Assembly (NCBI RefSeq): GCF_010730195.1
Contig: NZ_AP022613.1
Coordinates: 2,108,001-2,172,000, forward strand
Origin: Mycobacterium conspicuum
Lineage (GTDB): Bacteria; Actinomycetota; Actinomycetes; Mycobacteriales; Mycobacteriaceae
Direction: 5' to 3'
Length of the DNA stretch: 64,000 bases
Positions 42,414-57,180 of the stretch are shown in pieces. Each line of letters begins with the position of its first letter. Position 1 is the stretch's first letter. A program made the position numbers and the translations under genes. Below the pieces are notes generated by a model. The model was not told the DNA's origin and did no database searches. It saw nothing but the letters and a program-made list of their open reading frames with translations.

Positions 42414-42912
42414 ACTCCGGGACGTTGGTGGGGTCGCTGATCTTCGCCGCCGTGCTGGTGGTGGTGATCGCGGTGGTGATCCAGCTGATGATGCGGGGCT
42501 GGCGACGGCGCGGGGAACGCCAGCAGCAGTTGATCGGCGCCCTGCCCGACGTGCCCGACGCGCTGGGCGCCGCGACCATCGCTACCCGCGGGCTGTACTG
42601 CGGCTGCACGATGGCGCCGGAGTGGAACGAGCGCATCACGGCCGGTGATCTCGGTTACCGCAGCAAGGCGGTGTTGACCCGCTATCCGGAAGGGATACTG
42701 TTGGAACGCGTTCGGGCCCAACCGATTTGGATTCCGCGGGAGTCGATCAGCGCGATCCGCATGGAGCGCGGCATGGCCGGCAAGGTGGTGGCCCGCATCG
42801 GGATCCTGGCGATCCGGTGGCGGCTGCCCTCGGACGTCGAGCTCGACACCGGCTTTCGGGCCAACCACCGCGACGAGTACGGGCAATGGCTCCACCAGAA
42901 CGGAGAAGCCGC

Positions 42913-42916
<4 letters not shown>
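42401..42916 (+). CDS. Membrane-anchored PH-like domain protein of the pyr operon
   Basis: 171 residues. One N-terminal membrane segment at about 10-30, then a soluble domain with strands (GILLERVRAQPIWIPRESI). It matches Rv1382, which occupies the same position in M. tuberculosis. No enzyme motif; function unknown. The frequent pairing with pyrC and carA suggests it may help the pathway or be translated together for other reasons. It overlaps carA as GTGA. Confidence 0.82.
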
Positions 42917-44034
<1,118 letters not shown>

Positions 44035-44116
44035 CCGCGAGCGTGTGTGTCTGCACGGCGACACGCCGTAAATCCTGTACAACTGCGCACTCTCGCGCCG
44101 GGCAAGGAGGGTGTTA

Positions 44117-47460
<3,344 letters not shown>

Positions 47461-47464
<4 letters not shown>

Positions 47465-48291
47465 CCGGCTTCGGCGCCCGGCTGGCCGAGGCGAGGGCGC
47501 TGCGGGGGCCGCTGTGCGTGGGCATCGACCCGCATCCCGAGCTGCTGGCGGCCTGGGGTCTGCCCGCCACCGCCGACGGCCTGGCCGCGTTCTGCGACCG
47601 CTGCATCGAGGCCTTCGCCGGGTTGGCGGTGGTCAAGCCCCAGGTCGCGTTCTTCGAGACGCACGGCGCCCTGGGCTACGCGGTGCTGGAACGGACCATC
47701 GCCGAGCTGCGCGCGGCCGGGGTGCTGGTGCTGGCCGACGCCAAGCGCGGCGACATCGGGACGACGATGGCCGCCTACGCCGCGGCCTGGGCGGGCGACT
47801 CGCCGCTGGCCGCCGACGCGGTGACCGCCTCACCCTACCTGGGGTTCGGGTCGCTGCGGCCGCTGCTGGAGACCGCCGCGGCCCACGACCGGGGCGTGTT
47901 CGTGGTGGCGGCCTCCTCCAACCCGGAGGGTGCGACGGTCCAGCAGGCCCGGTTCGACGAGCGCACGGTCGCGCAGCTGATCGTCGACCAGGCCGCGGTG
48001 ATCAACAAGACCAGCCACGGCGCGGACCCGGGGGAGCCCGGATCCGTCGGCGTGGTGGTGGGTGCGACCGCCCTGAAGCCGCCCGATCTGTCCGCGCTGG
48101 ACGGGCCGGTGCTGGTGCCGGGCATCGGGGCGCAGGGCGGCCGGCCCGAGCAGCTGGCTGGCCTGGGTGGGGCGGCGCCGGGCCAGCTGTTGCCCGCGGT
48201 GTCGCGTGAGGTGCTGCGGGCCGGGCCGGACGTCGCGGAGCTCCGATCGGCGGCCGAACGGATGCGCGACGTCGTCGCCTATCTGGCGTGA
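47461..48291 (+). CDS. pyrF: Orotidine 5'-phosphate decarboxylase, type 2
   Basis: 276 residues. The catalytic motif is DAKRGDIGTT near 97-106. It makes UMP by removing CO2 from OMP. The long type is usual in mycobacteria. It closes the pyr operon (GTGA overlap with carB). pyrD and pyrE are not in the window. A possible weak C-terminal end VVAYLA is as expected. Confidence 0.95.
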
Positions 48292-48704
48292 CAGGCGGCG
48301 CGACACGCGCGACACGCAAGGAAAATCCGGAATTCCCCGCATGGCCGCGGACCGGGGTCCGCGGTCGCCCGGGGCGGGTAAACCCAGCCAGTGGCACCGA
48401 CCCGTCGATAACCCAACGCGGCGCCCACCCGCCGGCCGAGAAATACCTGGTAAAGGCATATTTCTGTGCCGCGAAACGACGCCCGCCGCCGCCGGTGCGC
48501 CCGGCTATCAGACGGCCGTCAACGACGGCCGAAACGGCGCCCGCCGGGGGGCGCGCGCGGCGCTCATGCTGCACTTTTATGCCCAAAATCGGGGGGGCGG
48601 GTTAGATTTCGTCAGGAAGCGTGAGTACGGTCGTTTCCGCTGGCTGAAGTACCCGGCCAAGGAAAAACAAAGATCGATTGCGATCGATGAGAGACGGAGG
48701 AATC
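48292..48704. other. 413-bp intergenic region between pyrF and mihF
   Basis: No gene supported. In M. tuberculosis I recall a PE/PPE pair (PE15/PPE20) near here, but no PE or PPE remnant could be read. The right part is the mihF leader: AT-richer DNA with a hairpin (48673-48688) and a ribosome site. Confidence 0.55.
48673..48700 (+). promoter_or_regulatory. Leader hairpin and ribosome site of mihF
   Basis: ATCGAT-TGCG-ATCGAT (48673-48688) is a perfect 6-bp stem with a 4-base loop, followed by the ACGGAGG site at 48694-48700 before the GTG at 48705. It might control translation of this abundant protein. Confidence 0.45.
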
Positions 48705-49019
48705 GTGGCCCTTCCCCAGTTGACCGACGAGCAGCGCGCTGCCGCGTTGGAGAAGGCTGCTGCCGCACGTCGAGCGAGAGCAGAGCTCAAGGATCGGCTG
48801 AAGCGCGGCGGCACCAACCTCACCCAGGTGCTCAAGGACGCCGAGAAGGACGAAGTCCTGGGCAAGATGAAGGTATCCGCCCTGCTCGAGGCCCTGCCGA
48901 AGGTCGGCAAGGTCAAGGCGCAGGAAATCATGACCGAGCTCGAGATCGCCCCTACCCGCCGCCTGCGCGGCCTCGGCGATCGTCAGCGCAAGGCGTTGCT
49001 GGAAAAGTTCGGCTCCTAA
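48705..49019 (+). CDS. mihF: Integration host factor, mycobacterial type (mIHF)
   Basis: 104 residues from the GTG set by ACGGAGG at 48694-48700; an upstream in-frame GTG/ATG would add nine residues with no ribosome site. The protein is basic and helical, with the H2TH-like region VGKVKAQEIMTELEIAP and GLGDRQRKALLE. It binds DNA without being an IHF homologue, is essential, and is needed for phage L5 integration; it shapes the nucleoid. It precedes gmk by 31 bases. Confidence 0.95.
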   Translation: MALPQLTDEQRAAALEKAAAARRARAELKDRLKRGGTNLTQVLKDAEKDEVLGKMKVSALLEALPKVGKVKAQEIMTELEIAPTRRLRGLGDRQRKALLEKFGS

Positions 49020-49050
49020 CCCCGCCGAACCCCGCCGACCCAGGGCGCTT

Positions 49051-49632
49051 ATGAGTGCCGGCCGGGGACCGGGCAGAGGGCGTGTCGTCGTACTGTCCGG
49101 TCCCTCCGCCGTCGGCAAGTCCAGCGTGGTCCGATGCCTGCGGGAACGCATTCCGAACCTGCACTTCAGCGTCTCGGCCACCACGCGCGCGCCGCGGCCC
49201 GGAGAGGTCGACGGCGTCGACTATCACTTCGTCAGCCCCGACCGCTTCCAGCAACTGATCGACCAGGGCGAGCTGCTGGAGTGGGCGGAGATCCACGGCG
49301 GGCTGCAGCGGTCGGGCACCCTGGCCGAGCCCGTACGGGCCGCGATCGCGGCCGGTCTTCCGGTGCTCATCGAGGTCGACCTGGCCGGGGCCCGGGCCAT
49401 CAAGAAGGCGATGCCCGAGGTCATGACCGTTTTCTTGGCGCCGCCGAGCTGGGCGGACCTGGAAGCCCGGCTGATCGGACGGGGCACCGAGTCACCCCAG
49501 GTAATGCAGCGCAGGCTGGACACCGCGCGCATCGAACTGGCCGCCCAGCAGGACTTCGACGAGGTCGTCGTGAACACGCGATTAGAGTCTGCGTGCGCAG
49601 AATTGGTATCCTTGCTGGTAACGGAGCACTAA
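49051..49632 (+). CDS. gmk: Guanylate kinase
   Basis: 193 residues. P-loop GPSAVGKSS at 17-25, GMP-binding SATTRAPRPGEVDGVDYHF, and the LID region GRGTESPQVMQRRL. It phosphorylates GMP and dGMP to the diphosphates. It lies between mihF and rpoZ as in M. tuberculosis. Confidence 0.95.
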   Translation: MSAGRGPGRGRVVVLSGPSAVGKSSVVRCLRERIPNLHFSVSATTRAPRPGEVDGVDYHFVSPDRFQQLIDQGELLEWAEIHGGLQRSGTLAEPVRAAIAAGLPVLIEVDLAGARAIKKAMPEVMTVFLAPPSWADLEARLIGRGTESPQVMQRRLDTARIELAAQQDFDEVVVNTRLESACAELVSLLVTEH

Positions 49633-49687
49633 GCACCCAGTTCTTCAGTCCCTGAATCACCCGCTACCTGCCCAGGAGATCTTGCAC

Positions 49688-50020
49688 GTGAGCATTTCGC
49701 AGTCCGACGCGTCGCTGGCCGCCGTCCCCGCCGTGGATCAATTCGATCCGGCCGCCGGCGGACCGGGCGCCTACGACACCCCGCTGGGCATCACCAACCC
49801 GCCCATCGACGAGTTGCTGGAGCGCGTTTCGAGCAAATACGCCCTGGTCATCTACGCCGCCAAGCGGGCGCGGCAGATCAACGACTACTACAACCAGCTC
49901 GGCGAGGGCATCCTCGAGTACGTCGGCCCGCTGGTCGAGCCCGGACTGCAGGAAAAGCCGCTGTCCATCGCGCTGCGCGAGATCCACGCCGACCTGCTCG
50001 AGCACACCGAGGGCGAATAA
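49688..50020 (+). CDS. rpoZ: RNA polymerase omega subunit
   Basis: 110 residues. The conserved helical core SSKYALVIYAAKRARQINDYY and GEGILEYVGPLVEP is typical. It chaperones and binds the beta-prime subunit. The GTG at 49688 is nine bases after AGGAG (49674-49678), favoured over an upstream in-frame start at 49682. Confidence 0.95.
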   Translation: MSISQSDASLAAVPAVDQFDPAAGGPGAYDTPLGITNPPIDELLERVSSKYALVIYAAKRARQINDYYNQLGEGILEYVGPLVEPGLQEKPLSIALREIHADLLEHTEGE

Positions 50021-50032
50021 CAGGCCCGCCCG

Positions 50033-51307
50033 ATGGACCGGATGCGGACCCCACCGCGGGTCTCGAAAAAGGTGATCGTCGGCGTATCCGGGGGCATCGC
50101 CGCCTACAAGGCGTGCACCGTCGTCCGCCAGCTCGCCGAGGCCGGTCACGAGGTCCGGGTCATCCCCACCGAATCCGCATTGCGCTTCGTCGGGGCCGCC
50201 ACCTTCGAAGCCCTTTCCGGTCGGCCCGTGCACACGGGCGTCTTCTCCGACGTCCCCGAGGTGCCGCATGTCCGCCTCGGCCAGCAGGCCGACCTGGTCG
50301 TGGTCGCTCCGGCCACCGCCGACACGCTGGCCCGGGCCGTGGCCGGCCGCGCCGACGATCTGCTGACCGCAACCCTGCTCACGGCGCGCTGTCCGGTGAT
50401 GTTCGCGCCGGCCATGCACACCGAGATGTGGTTCCACCCGGCCACCGTGGACAACGTGGCCACGTTGCGCCGCCGGGGTGCTGTGGTGCTGGAACCGGCC
50501 TTTGGGCGGCTCACCGGGGCCGACAGCGGCCCGGGGCGGCTGCCCGAGGCCGAGGAGATCACCACGCTGGCCCAGCTGCTCCTGGAGCGCCACGACGCCC
50601 TGCCGTATGACCTGGCCGGCCGCAGGGTGCTGGTCACCGCCGGCGGCACCCGCGAGGCCATCGATCCGGTGCGTTTCATCGGCAACCGCAGCTCGGGCAA
50701 GCAGGGCTACGCGGTCGCCCGCGTCGCCGCCCAGCGCGGCGCGCAGGTCACGCTGATCGCCGGGCACACCGCCGGGCTCGTCGACCCGGCCGGCGTCGAC
50801 GTGGTGCACGTCAGTTCGGCCGAGCAATTGGGCAACGCGGTGTCCAAGCACGCCCCGGACGCGGACGTGCTGGTGATGGCCGCGGCGGTCGCGGACTTCC
50901 GTCCCACCCAGGTTTCGGCCGCCAAGATCAAAAAGGGCCCGGATGGTCGCGACGATGCGCCGACCATCGAGTTGGTCCGCAACGACGACGTGCTGGCCGG
51001 CGCGGTGCGGTCGCGTGCCCACGGAGAGCTGCCCAACCTGGCGGCCATCGTGGGTTTCGCCGCCGAGACCGGCGACGCCAACGGCGACGTGCTGTTCCAC
51101 GCGCGCGCCAAGCTGCGCCGCAAGGGATGTGACCTGTTGGTCGTCAACGCGGTGGGTGACGGCCGCGCGTTCGAGGTGGACAGCAACGACGGTTGGCTGC
51201 TGGCGTCCGACGGCACCGAGTCCGCATTGCAACACGGCTCCAAGACGCTGATGGCAAGTCGTATTGTGGACGCAATCGTCGCGTTCCTGCACGGTGACGC
51301 GGGATAG
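50033..51307 (+). CDS. coaBC: Bifunctional phosphopantothenoylcysteine decarboxylase/synthetase
   Basis: 424 residues. The CoaC flavin part comes first (VGVSGGIAAYKA, VVVAPATADTLARAVAG, and the MFAPAMHTEMW loop), then CoaB (VTAGGTREAIDPVRFIGNRSSGKQG, AAVADFRP, KIKK). It joins cysteine to phosphopantothenate and removes CO2 to give 4'-phosphopantetheine for coenzyme A. It follows rpoZ by 12 bases. Confidence 0.95.
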   Translation: MDRMRTPPRVSKKVIVGVSGGIAAYKACTVVRQLAEAGHEVRVIPTESALRFVGAATFEALSGRPVHTGVFSDVPEVPHVRLGQQADLVVVAPATADTLARAVAGRADDLLTATLLTARCPVMFAPAMHTEMWFHPATVDNVATLRRRGAVVLEPAFGRLTGADSGPGRLPEAEEITTLAQLLLERHDALPYDLAGRRVLVTAGGTREAIDPVRFIGNRSSGKQGYAVARVAAQRGAQVTLIAGHTAGLVDPAGVDVVHVSSAEQLGNAVSKHAPDADVLVMAAAVADFRPTQVSAAKIKKGPDGRDDAPTIELVRNDDVLAGAVRSRAHGELPNLAAIVGFAAETGDANGDVLFHARAKLRRKGCDLLVVNAVGDGRAFEVDSNDGWLLASDGTESALQHGSKTLMASRIVDAIVAFLHGDAG

Positions 51308-51361
51308 CCGCTTCGGACGAGTTGCACGCGCCCCGGTCGATCCGGTTCGCCCCGAGGCGTC

Positions 51362-51390
51362 TAAAATAATTCGATTATCTAAGTTTACGC
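51362..51390 (+). promoter_or_regulatory. AT-rich promoter region and inverted repeat before metK
   Basis: In the 102-base gap the sequence becomes strongly AT-rich. TAAAAT at 51362-51367 fits a -10 box. ATAAT-TCG-ATTAT (51366-51378) is a perfect 5/3/5 inverted repeat overlapping it and could be an operator. Confidence 0.4.
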
Positions 51391-51409
51391 AGCACGAGAG
51401 GATGACAGG

Positions 51410-52621
<1,212 letters not shown>

Positions 52622-52643
52622 CAACCTCCGTTCCCCGCGGGGG

Positions 52644-53213
52644 TCAGCGGGGCGGCAGCGGGTGGTCGGGCTCGAGTCCCGGGAGGCCGTCGATGCTGCG
52701 CCGGTTGCGGCGGGCGATCATCTGCACGTATTTCTCGTCGGGCTGCTTGCGGTGATAGGCGTCCAGCACGGGTCGTTCGTCCACCAGCTCGTAGTAGGGC
52801 ACCGCGAATCCGCAGGCGTCGGCGATCCGCTCGACGTCGACGACGACCGCGGCCCGGATGCCCGGATGCAGCCGCGCAAAATGCGTTTTGAGGCTGCCGA
52901 ATTCGGCAGCATCGGGGCGGACGACGCGGCCCGTGCCGAACAGCCGCAGGATCCGGGAGTTGCGGGTGAACGAGCAGAACATCAGGGTGATCCGCCCGTT
53001 GTCGCGCAGGTGCGCAATGGTTTCGACACCACTGCCGAAAAGGTCGAGATAGGCCACGGTGTGGTCGTCGATCACGGCGAACGTATCGCTATATCCCTTG
53101 GGGGAGAGGTTGATTCGCCCGCCTTCGGAAGGGGCGGTGGCGACGAAGAACACGGCCTGCTCGCCGATGAACTCGCGCAGAGACTCGTCGATACGCGAAA
53201 ACTCCTTCGCCAC
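52644..53213 (-). CDS. Pyridoxamine 5'-phosphate oxidase-family protein (PPOX class)
   Basis: 189 residues, split-barrel flavin-binding fold (FFVATAPSEGGRINLSPKG, RITLMFCSFTRNSRILRLFG). Such proteins bind FMN or F420 and reduce varied compounds; true pyridoxamine oxidase activity is not implied. GAGGAG at about 53221 on this strand supports the GTG at 53213. It converges with metK; a short GC palindrome lies in the 22-base gap. Confidence 0.82.
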   Translation of the reverse strand: MAKEFSRIDESLREFIGEQAVFFVATAPSEGGRINLSPKGYSDTFAVIDDHTVAYLDLFGSGVETIAHLRDNGRITLMFCSFTRNSRILRLFGTGRVVRPDAAEFGSLKTHFARLHPGIRAAVVVDVERIADACGFAVPYYELVDERPVLDAYHRKQPDEKYVQMIARRNRRSIDGLPGLEPDHPLPPR

Positions 53214-53425
53214 CTGACGTCTCCTCGCTGGTGATTGGGAACCGTAGCCTAACAGAGACTCATCGTCCGCGGCGAATCCTTTTGCGGGCCAACGTGATAA
53301 GCACCAGCACCGGGAAGCCTGCGTCACCGATCCGGCCCGCACACCCATCCATCAACATTCGTGTAGATTTAAATTCAACGCGCAAGAAAACGTTGGCATA
53401 ACGCACGGTTAAATGCGACGATCTC

Positions 53426-53680
53426 GTGGTGGACGACTGCAATCGTGCGCAGGCTGTCGAGCTTATTCGTGCCCTGCACAATAAGCTGCGTGAATTGACC
53501 GCCCAGCTGTCCTCGGCCGAACGCCAAGACGCCACGGCCGGCAACGGCCAAGCGGGTGAAACGCCGGTCGGGGCGGCCGCCCTGCGCCGAGACATCGAAG
53601 AGGCGCAGGCCCACATCGACCGGTTGCAGCGGTGCTACCTCGGTTCGTCCTCGGATGTTGGCGCGCTGGCGCGCGGCTGA
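53426..53680 (+). CDS. Small helical protein of unknown function
   Basis: 84 residues, mostly helical, with two heptad-like stretches (AVELIRALHNKLRELTAQL and RRDIEEAQAHIDRLQRCY) that may form a coiled-coil hairpin. Third positions are GC-rich, as in real genes. The upstream 200 bases are AT-rich (TTTAAATTC near 53370, GTTAAAT near 53409) and could hold a promoter. No family is recognised. Antisense frames overlap it but look worse. Confidence 0.55.
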   Translation: MVDDCNRAQAVELIRALHNKLRELTAQLSSAERQDATAGNGQAGETPVGAAALRRDIEEAQAHIDRLQRCYLGSSSDVGALARG

Positions 53681-53728
53681 CTCGCAAGGCGAAACGCACG
53701 GCGGGCCAGGCGAATTCGACTGGCCGAC

Positions 53729-55222
53729 CTAGCCGGTGAAGCGATAGTCGTCCAGATCGAAACGCCGACTCCGCCAATAGGCCTCCACCGTGGTGGTGGG
53801 GCGCAGCGGCACATCGCCGTTCTTGTCGAAGTAGTAGCTGTTGGCCAGCCGGCAGCTGTCCTGCCAGAAGATCTGCCGGTGGCGCTTGCGCATCATCTCG
53901 GCGAAGTAGCGGGCGTTGGCCTCCTCGGTCACCTCGACCCGGGTCGCCCCGTCGCGCCGCGCCCGCTTCAAGCAGCGCACGATGTGATGCGTCTGCGTCT
54001 CGATGAGCGCGAAATACGAAGAGCCGACGTAGCCGTACGGGCCGAACACGGTAAACATGTTCGGGAAACCGGGAACGCTGACGCCCTCGTAGGCCTGCAG
54101 TCGCTGCTCGTCCCAGAATCGGCTCAGCGACCGGCCGCCGGTCCCGGTGACGGCATAGGTGGGGACGTTGTCGGTGTCCATGACCTTGAAGCCGGTCGCC
54201 AGGATCAGCACGTCGACTTCGTGGTTCTCGCCGTCGGTCGTGGCCACCGCCGACGGCGTGATCTTGTCGATGGGCTCGGTCACCAGCCGCACGTTGTCGC
54301 GGTTGAACGTGGCCAGGTAGCCGTTGTGGAAGCCGGGCCGCTTGCAGCCCACCGCGTAGCGCGGGGTGAGTTTGTCGCGCAGCACGGGATCGCTGACCTG
54401 CTGCCGCAGATAGGCCCGGCCCGCCGACCCCATTCGTTTGGCGAGCGGGAACACCGTGAAGTATTGCGCCGCGATCGGAAAGGTCACCTCGACGAACGCC
54501 TGGCTGAGCAGCCGCTGCAGGACCTTGCCGCCGGGAATCCGCATCGCCCAGCGGACCGCGGCGGGCAGCGGGACGTCGAACTTCGGGAAGCACCAGATCG
54601 GGGTGCGCTGAAACACCGTGAGGTGCTCCACAATTGGCGCGATCTCGGGGATGACCTGCACGGCCGACGCGCCGGTGCCGATAATGGCGACCCGCTTGCC
54701 GGTCAGGTCCTGGCCGTGGTCCCACCGCGCGGTGTGCATGGTGATGCCGGCGAAGGAGTCCACTCCGTCGATGTCGGGCAGGTTCGGCACGGTCAGCACA
54801 CCGCTGGCGCCGATCACGAACCGGGCGGTGACCTCCCCGCCCGGGTCCGTCTGCACCCGCCAGAGTCCGTTTTCCTCGTCGAATTCGGTGGAGATTACCT
54901 TGGTGCGCAACCGGATTCGTGAACGGATGCCGTACTTGTCGACGCAGTGTTCGGCGTAGGCCTTCAGCTCGCGGCCCGGCGCGTAGGTTCGCGACCAATG
55001 CCGACTCTGCTCGAACGAGAACTGGTAGGAAAATGACGGAATATCCACGGCAATACCGGGATACGTGTTCCAGTGCCAGGTGCCGCCCACGCCGTCGCCG
55101 GCTTCGAGCACCACGAAATCGGTGAAGCCGGCCCGGTCGAGCTGGACGGCGGCGCCGATGCCGGAGAAGCCGGCGCCCACGATCAGCACGTGGTGGTCGG
55201 GCCTGACAGGGGTGGCGCTCAT
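53729..55222 (-). CDS. Flavin-containing monooxygenase, Baeyer-Villiger type
   Basis: 497 residues. FAD-binding GAGFSGIGAAV near the start, GxGxxG NADP site IIGTGASAVQ near 180, and the fingerprint FAGITMHTARWDH near 157-169, which fits class B Baeyer-Villiger enzymes. They insert oxygen into ketones or oxidise heteroatoms with NADPH. It matches Rv1393c. The start overlaps the end of the upstream esterase by four bases, so an ester formed by the oxygenase could be cleaved by the esterase; this is an inference from position. Confidence 0.9.
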   Translation of the reverse strand: MSATPVRPDHHVLIVGAGFSGIGAAVQLDRAGFTDFVVLEAGDGVGGTWHWNTYPGIAVDIPSFSYQFSFEQSRHWSRTYAPGRELKAYAEHCVDKYGIRSRIRLRTKVISTEFDEENGLWRVQTDPGGEVTARFVIGASGVLTVPNLPDIDGVDSFAGITMHTARWDHGQDLTGKRVAIIGTGASAVQVIPEIAPIVEHLTVFQRTPIWCFPKFDVPLPAAVRWAMRIPGGKVLQRLLSQAFVEVTFPIAAQYFTVFPLAKRMGSAGRAYLRQQVSDPVLRDKLTPRYAVGCKRPGFHNGYLATFNRDNVRLVTEPIDKITPSAVATTDGENHEVDVLILATGFKVMDTDNVPTYAVTGTGGRSLSRFWDEQRLQAYEGVSVPGFPNMFTVFGPYGYVGSSYFALIETQTHHIVRCLKRARRDGATRVEVTEEANARYFAEMMRKRHRQIFWQDSCRLANSYYFDKNGDVPLRPTTTVEAYWRSRRFDLDDYRFTG

Positions 55223-56193
55223 CGAGGATGCAGCGCCTTCTTCAGCGCGGCCAACCCGCGGTCGGTGGCCTCGGCGGCGGCCGGGACCACCAGCGCGAAG
55301 CTGGCGTAGCCGTGCGTCATGCTCGACTCGTTACTCAATTCCACGGGTACGCCGGCGCCGCGCAACAGTTCGGCGTAGCGTGCGCCGTCGTCACGCACCG
55401 GGTCGTGTTCGGCGGTGCCGATGAACGCGGGCGGCAGACCGGAGAAGTCGGTGGCGTTGGTCGGCGCCAGCGTGGCGGGCAGCGACCTGGGGTCGTCGAT
55501 ATTCAGCTCCGGCGCATACCAACTCACGAACGCGTCGATGACGTCGCGGTCCAGCATGGGCGCGTCGGCGTTCTCGGTGTAGGACGGCAGCGATAGGTCG
55601 GCCGTCAGCGACGGATACCACAGCAGCTGGAACACCAGCGGCGGCCCGCCGCTGTCACGGGCCAGCTGGGCCATCACCGCCGCGATGTTGCCGCCCGCCG
55701 AGTCGCCGGCGACCCCGATGCGGTCCGGGTCGCCGCCCAACTCGGCGGCGTGTTCGCCCACCCAGCGCAACGCGGCCCAGCTGTCGTCGATCCCGGCCGG
55801 GAACGGATGCTCGGGCGCCAGCCGGTAGTCGACCGACACCACGATGGCCTCGGCGCCGATGGCGTGCGCGCGGGCGAGTGGGTCGTGGGTGTCCAGATCG
55901 CCGATGCACCAGCCGCCGCCGTGGTAGAAGACCACCGCCGGCAGGTTGTCGTGCTCGGCGATCGGGGGCCAATAGATGCGCACCGGAATGTCGGTAAGGT
56001 CGCCATATCCGACGGTGTGTTCCTCGATGCGCAGGTCGGGCAGCATTTCCGCGGGCGTCTTGAGCAGCCGCAGCTTCTCGCGTGCCACGTCGACGCCGTC
56101 GGCCTCGGTGAAGGTCAGCGGGAACGCGTCCAGGAGCGCCTTGAGCGTGGGATCGATCGCCGGCCGGGTGCTGGGCTGCGTCGAGGACGTCAT
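55219..56193 (-). CDS. lipH: HSL-family carboxylesterase (LipH/NlhH-like)
   Basis: 324 residues, alpha/beta hydrolase. Oxyanion motif HGGG at 91-94, nucleophile Ser165 in GDSAGG (163-168), acid in EHDPVRDD and His in THGYASF. It hydrolyses short-chain esters. Counterpart of Rv1399c. A TACGGT -10 box (reverse strand 56200-56205) is six bases before the ATG. It overlaps the monooxygenase gene by four bases. Confidence 0.9.
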   Translation of the reverse strand: MTSSTQPSTRPAIDPTLKALLDAFPLTFTEADGVDVAREKLRLLKTPAEMLPDLRIEEHTVGYGDLTDIPVRIYWPPIAEHDNLPAVVFYHGGGWCIGDLDTHDPLARAHAIGAEAIVVSVDYRLAPEHPFPAGIDDSWAALRWVGEHAAELGGDPDRIGVAGDSAGGNIAAVMAQLARDSGGPPLVFQLLWYPSLTADLSLPSYTENADAPMLDRDVIDAFVSWYAPELNIDDPRSLPATLAPTNATDFSGLPPAFIGTAEHDPVRDDGARYAELLRGAGVPVELSNESSMTHGYASFALVVPAAAEATDRGLAALKKALHPR

Positions 56194-56217
56194 GAACCCA
56201 CCGTACGCAGCACCGCT

Positions 56218-57180
56218 CTACCCGTACAGCGCCGCCCGCAACGCCGCCAGCCCGCGATCCAGCGCGGCGGTGGCCGCGGGCACCACCCCGGCGTAGCCGA
56301 GGTAGCCGTGCACCAACGTCTCGGCGTTGTGCACCGCGACGGTGACCCCGGCGTCGGCCAGCAGCTCGCCGTACCGGATGCCGTCATCGCGCAGCGGGTC
56401 GTGGCCGGCGACACCGATGTAGGCCGGCGGCAGGCCGGCCAGGTTGCGCGCGCGCCCCGGCGCCATCCCCGGCGGCGGGTCGGACATGTCGATTTCGCCC
56501 GCATACCAACGGGAGAACTCGGCGACGGCCTTGGCGCCGAGGATGGCCGCGTCGGCGTTCTCGGTGAACGACGGCAGCGACGAATCCCACAGCGTGGCGG
56601 GATACCACAACAGCTGAAAGGCGATCGGCGGCCCACCGTTATCGCGGGCCCGTTGCGCGATCACCGCGGCGATGTTCCCGCCCGCCGAATCCCCGGCGAC
56701 GGCCAACTTGGTGCTGTCCGCGCCGATCTCGACCGCGTATTCGGCGACCCATAGCGTTGCGGCCCAAGCATCTTCGATGGCGGCGGGGTAGGGGTGCTCG
56801 GGGGCCAGCCGGTAGTCGACCGACACCACGACGGCGTCGGCGCCGACGGCGTGTTGGCGGCAGGTGCCGTCGTGGGTGTCGAGGTCGCCCATTACGAATC
56901 CACCGCCGTGGAAGAACACCACCACGGGCTGCAGCGAGCTATCGGAATACGTTGCCGGCCAATAGATCCGGATCCCGATGGGGCCCGCCGGGCCATTGAT
57001 ATCGCGGTCTTCCACCCGCACTTCGGGATGCAGCGGCCGGCGCGGCAGATCCCGCAATCGTTGCCTGGCTGCGTCGATTCCGTCGTCGGTGGATAGCCGG
57101 AACGGAACCGCATCCAGTACCTTCAGCAGAATGGGGTCGATCGTGGGCTTTTCGTCGGCGGTGTTGTCCAAACTGGGCAT
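56218..57180 (-). CDS. lipI: HSL-family carboxylesterase (LipI-like), tandem paralogue of LipH
   Basis: 320 residues with the same layout: HGGG 91-94, Ser165 in GDSAGG, GHDPLRDDG and HGYLGY. It is clearly a tandem duplicate of lipH; the sequence TGCGTACGGT and the six-base gap to the ATG are shared. -10 TACGGT (reverse strand 57187-57192). Counterpart of Rv1400c. Its ATG shares the CATG sequence with the start of the divergent gene. Confidence 0.9.
   Translation of the reverse strand: MPSLDNTADEKPTIDPILLKVLDAVPFRLSTDDGIDAARQRLRDLPRRPLHPEVRVEDRDINGPAGPIGIRIYWPATYSDSSLQPVVVFFHGGGFVMGDLDTHDGTCRQHAVGADAVVVSVDYRLAPEHPYPAAIEDAWAATLWVAEYAVEIGADSTKLAVAGDSAGGNIAAVIAQRARDNGGPPIAFQLLWYPATLWDSSLPSFTENADAAILGAKAVAEFSRWYAGEIDMSDPPPGMAPGRARNLAGLPPAYIGVAGHDPLRDDGIRYGELLADAGVTVAVHNAETLVHGYLGYAGVVPAATAALDRGLAALRAALYG

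Noticed and set aside
52633..52642. CCCCGCGGGG between metK and the PPOX gene as a terminator
   Set aside because: The loop would be too small for a stable stem and there is no T-run.
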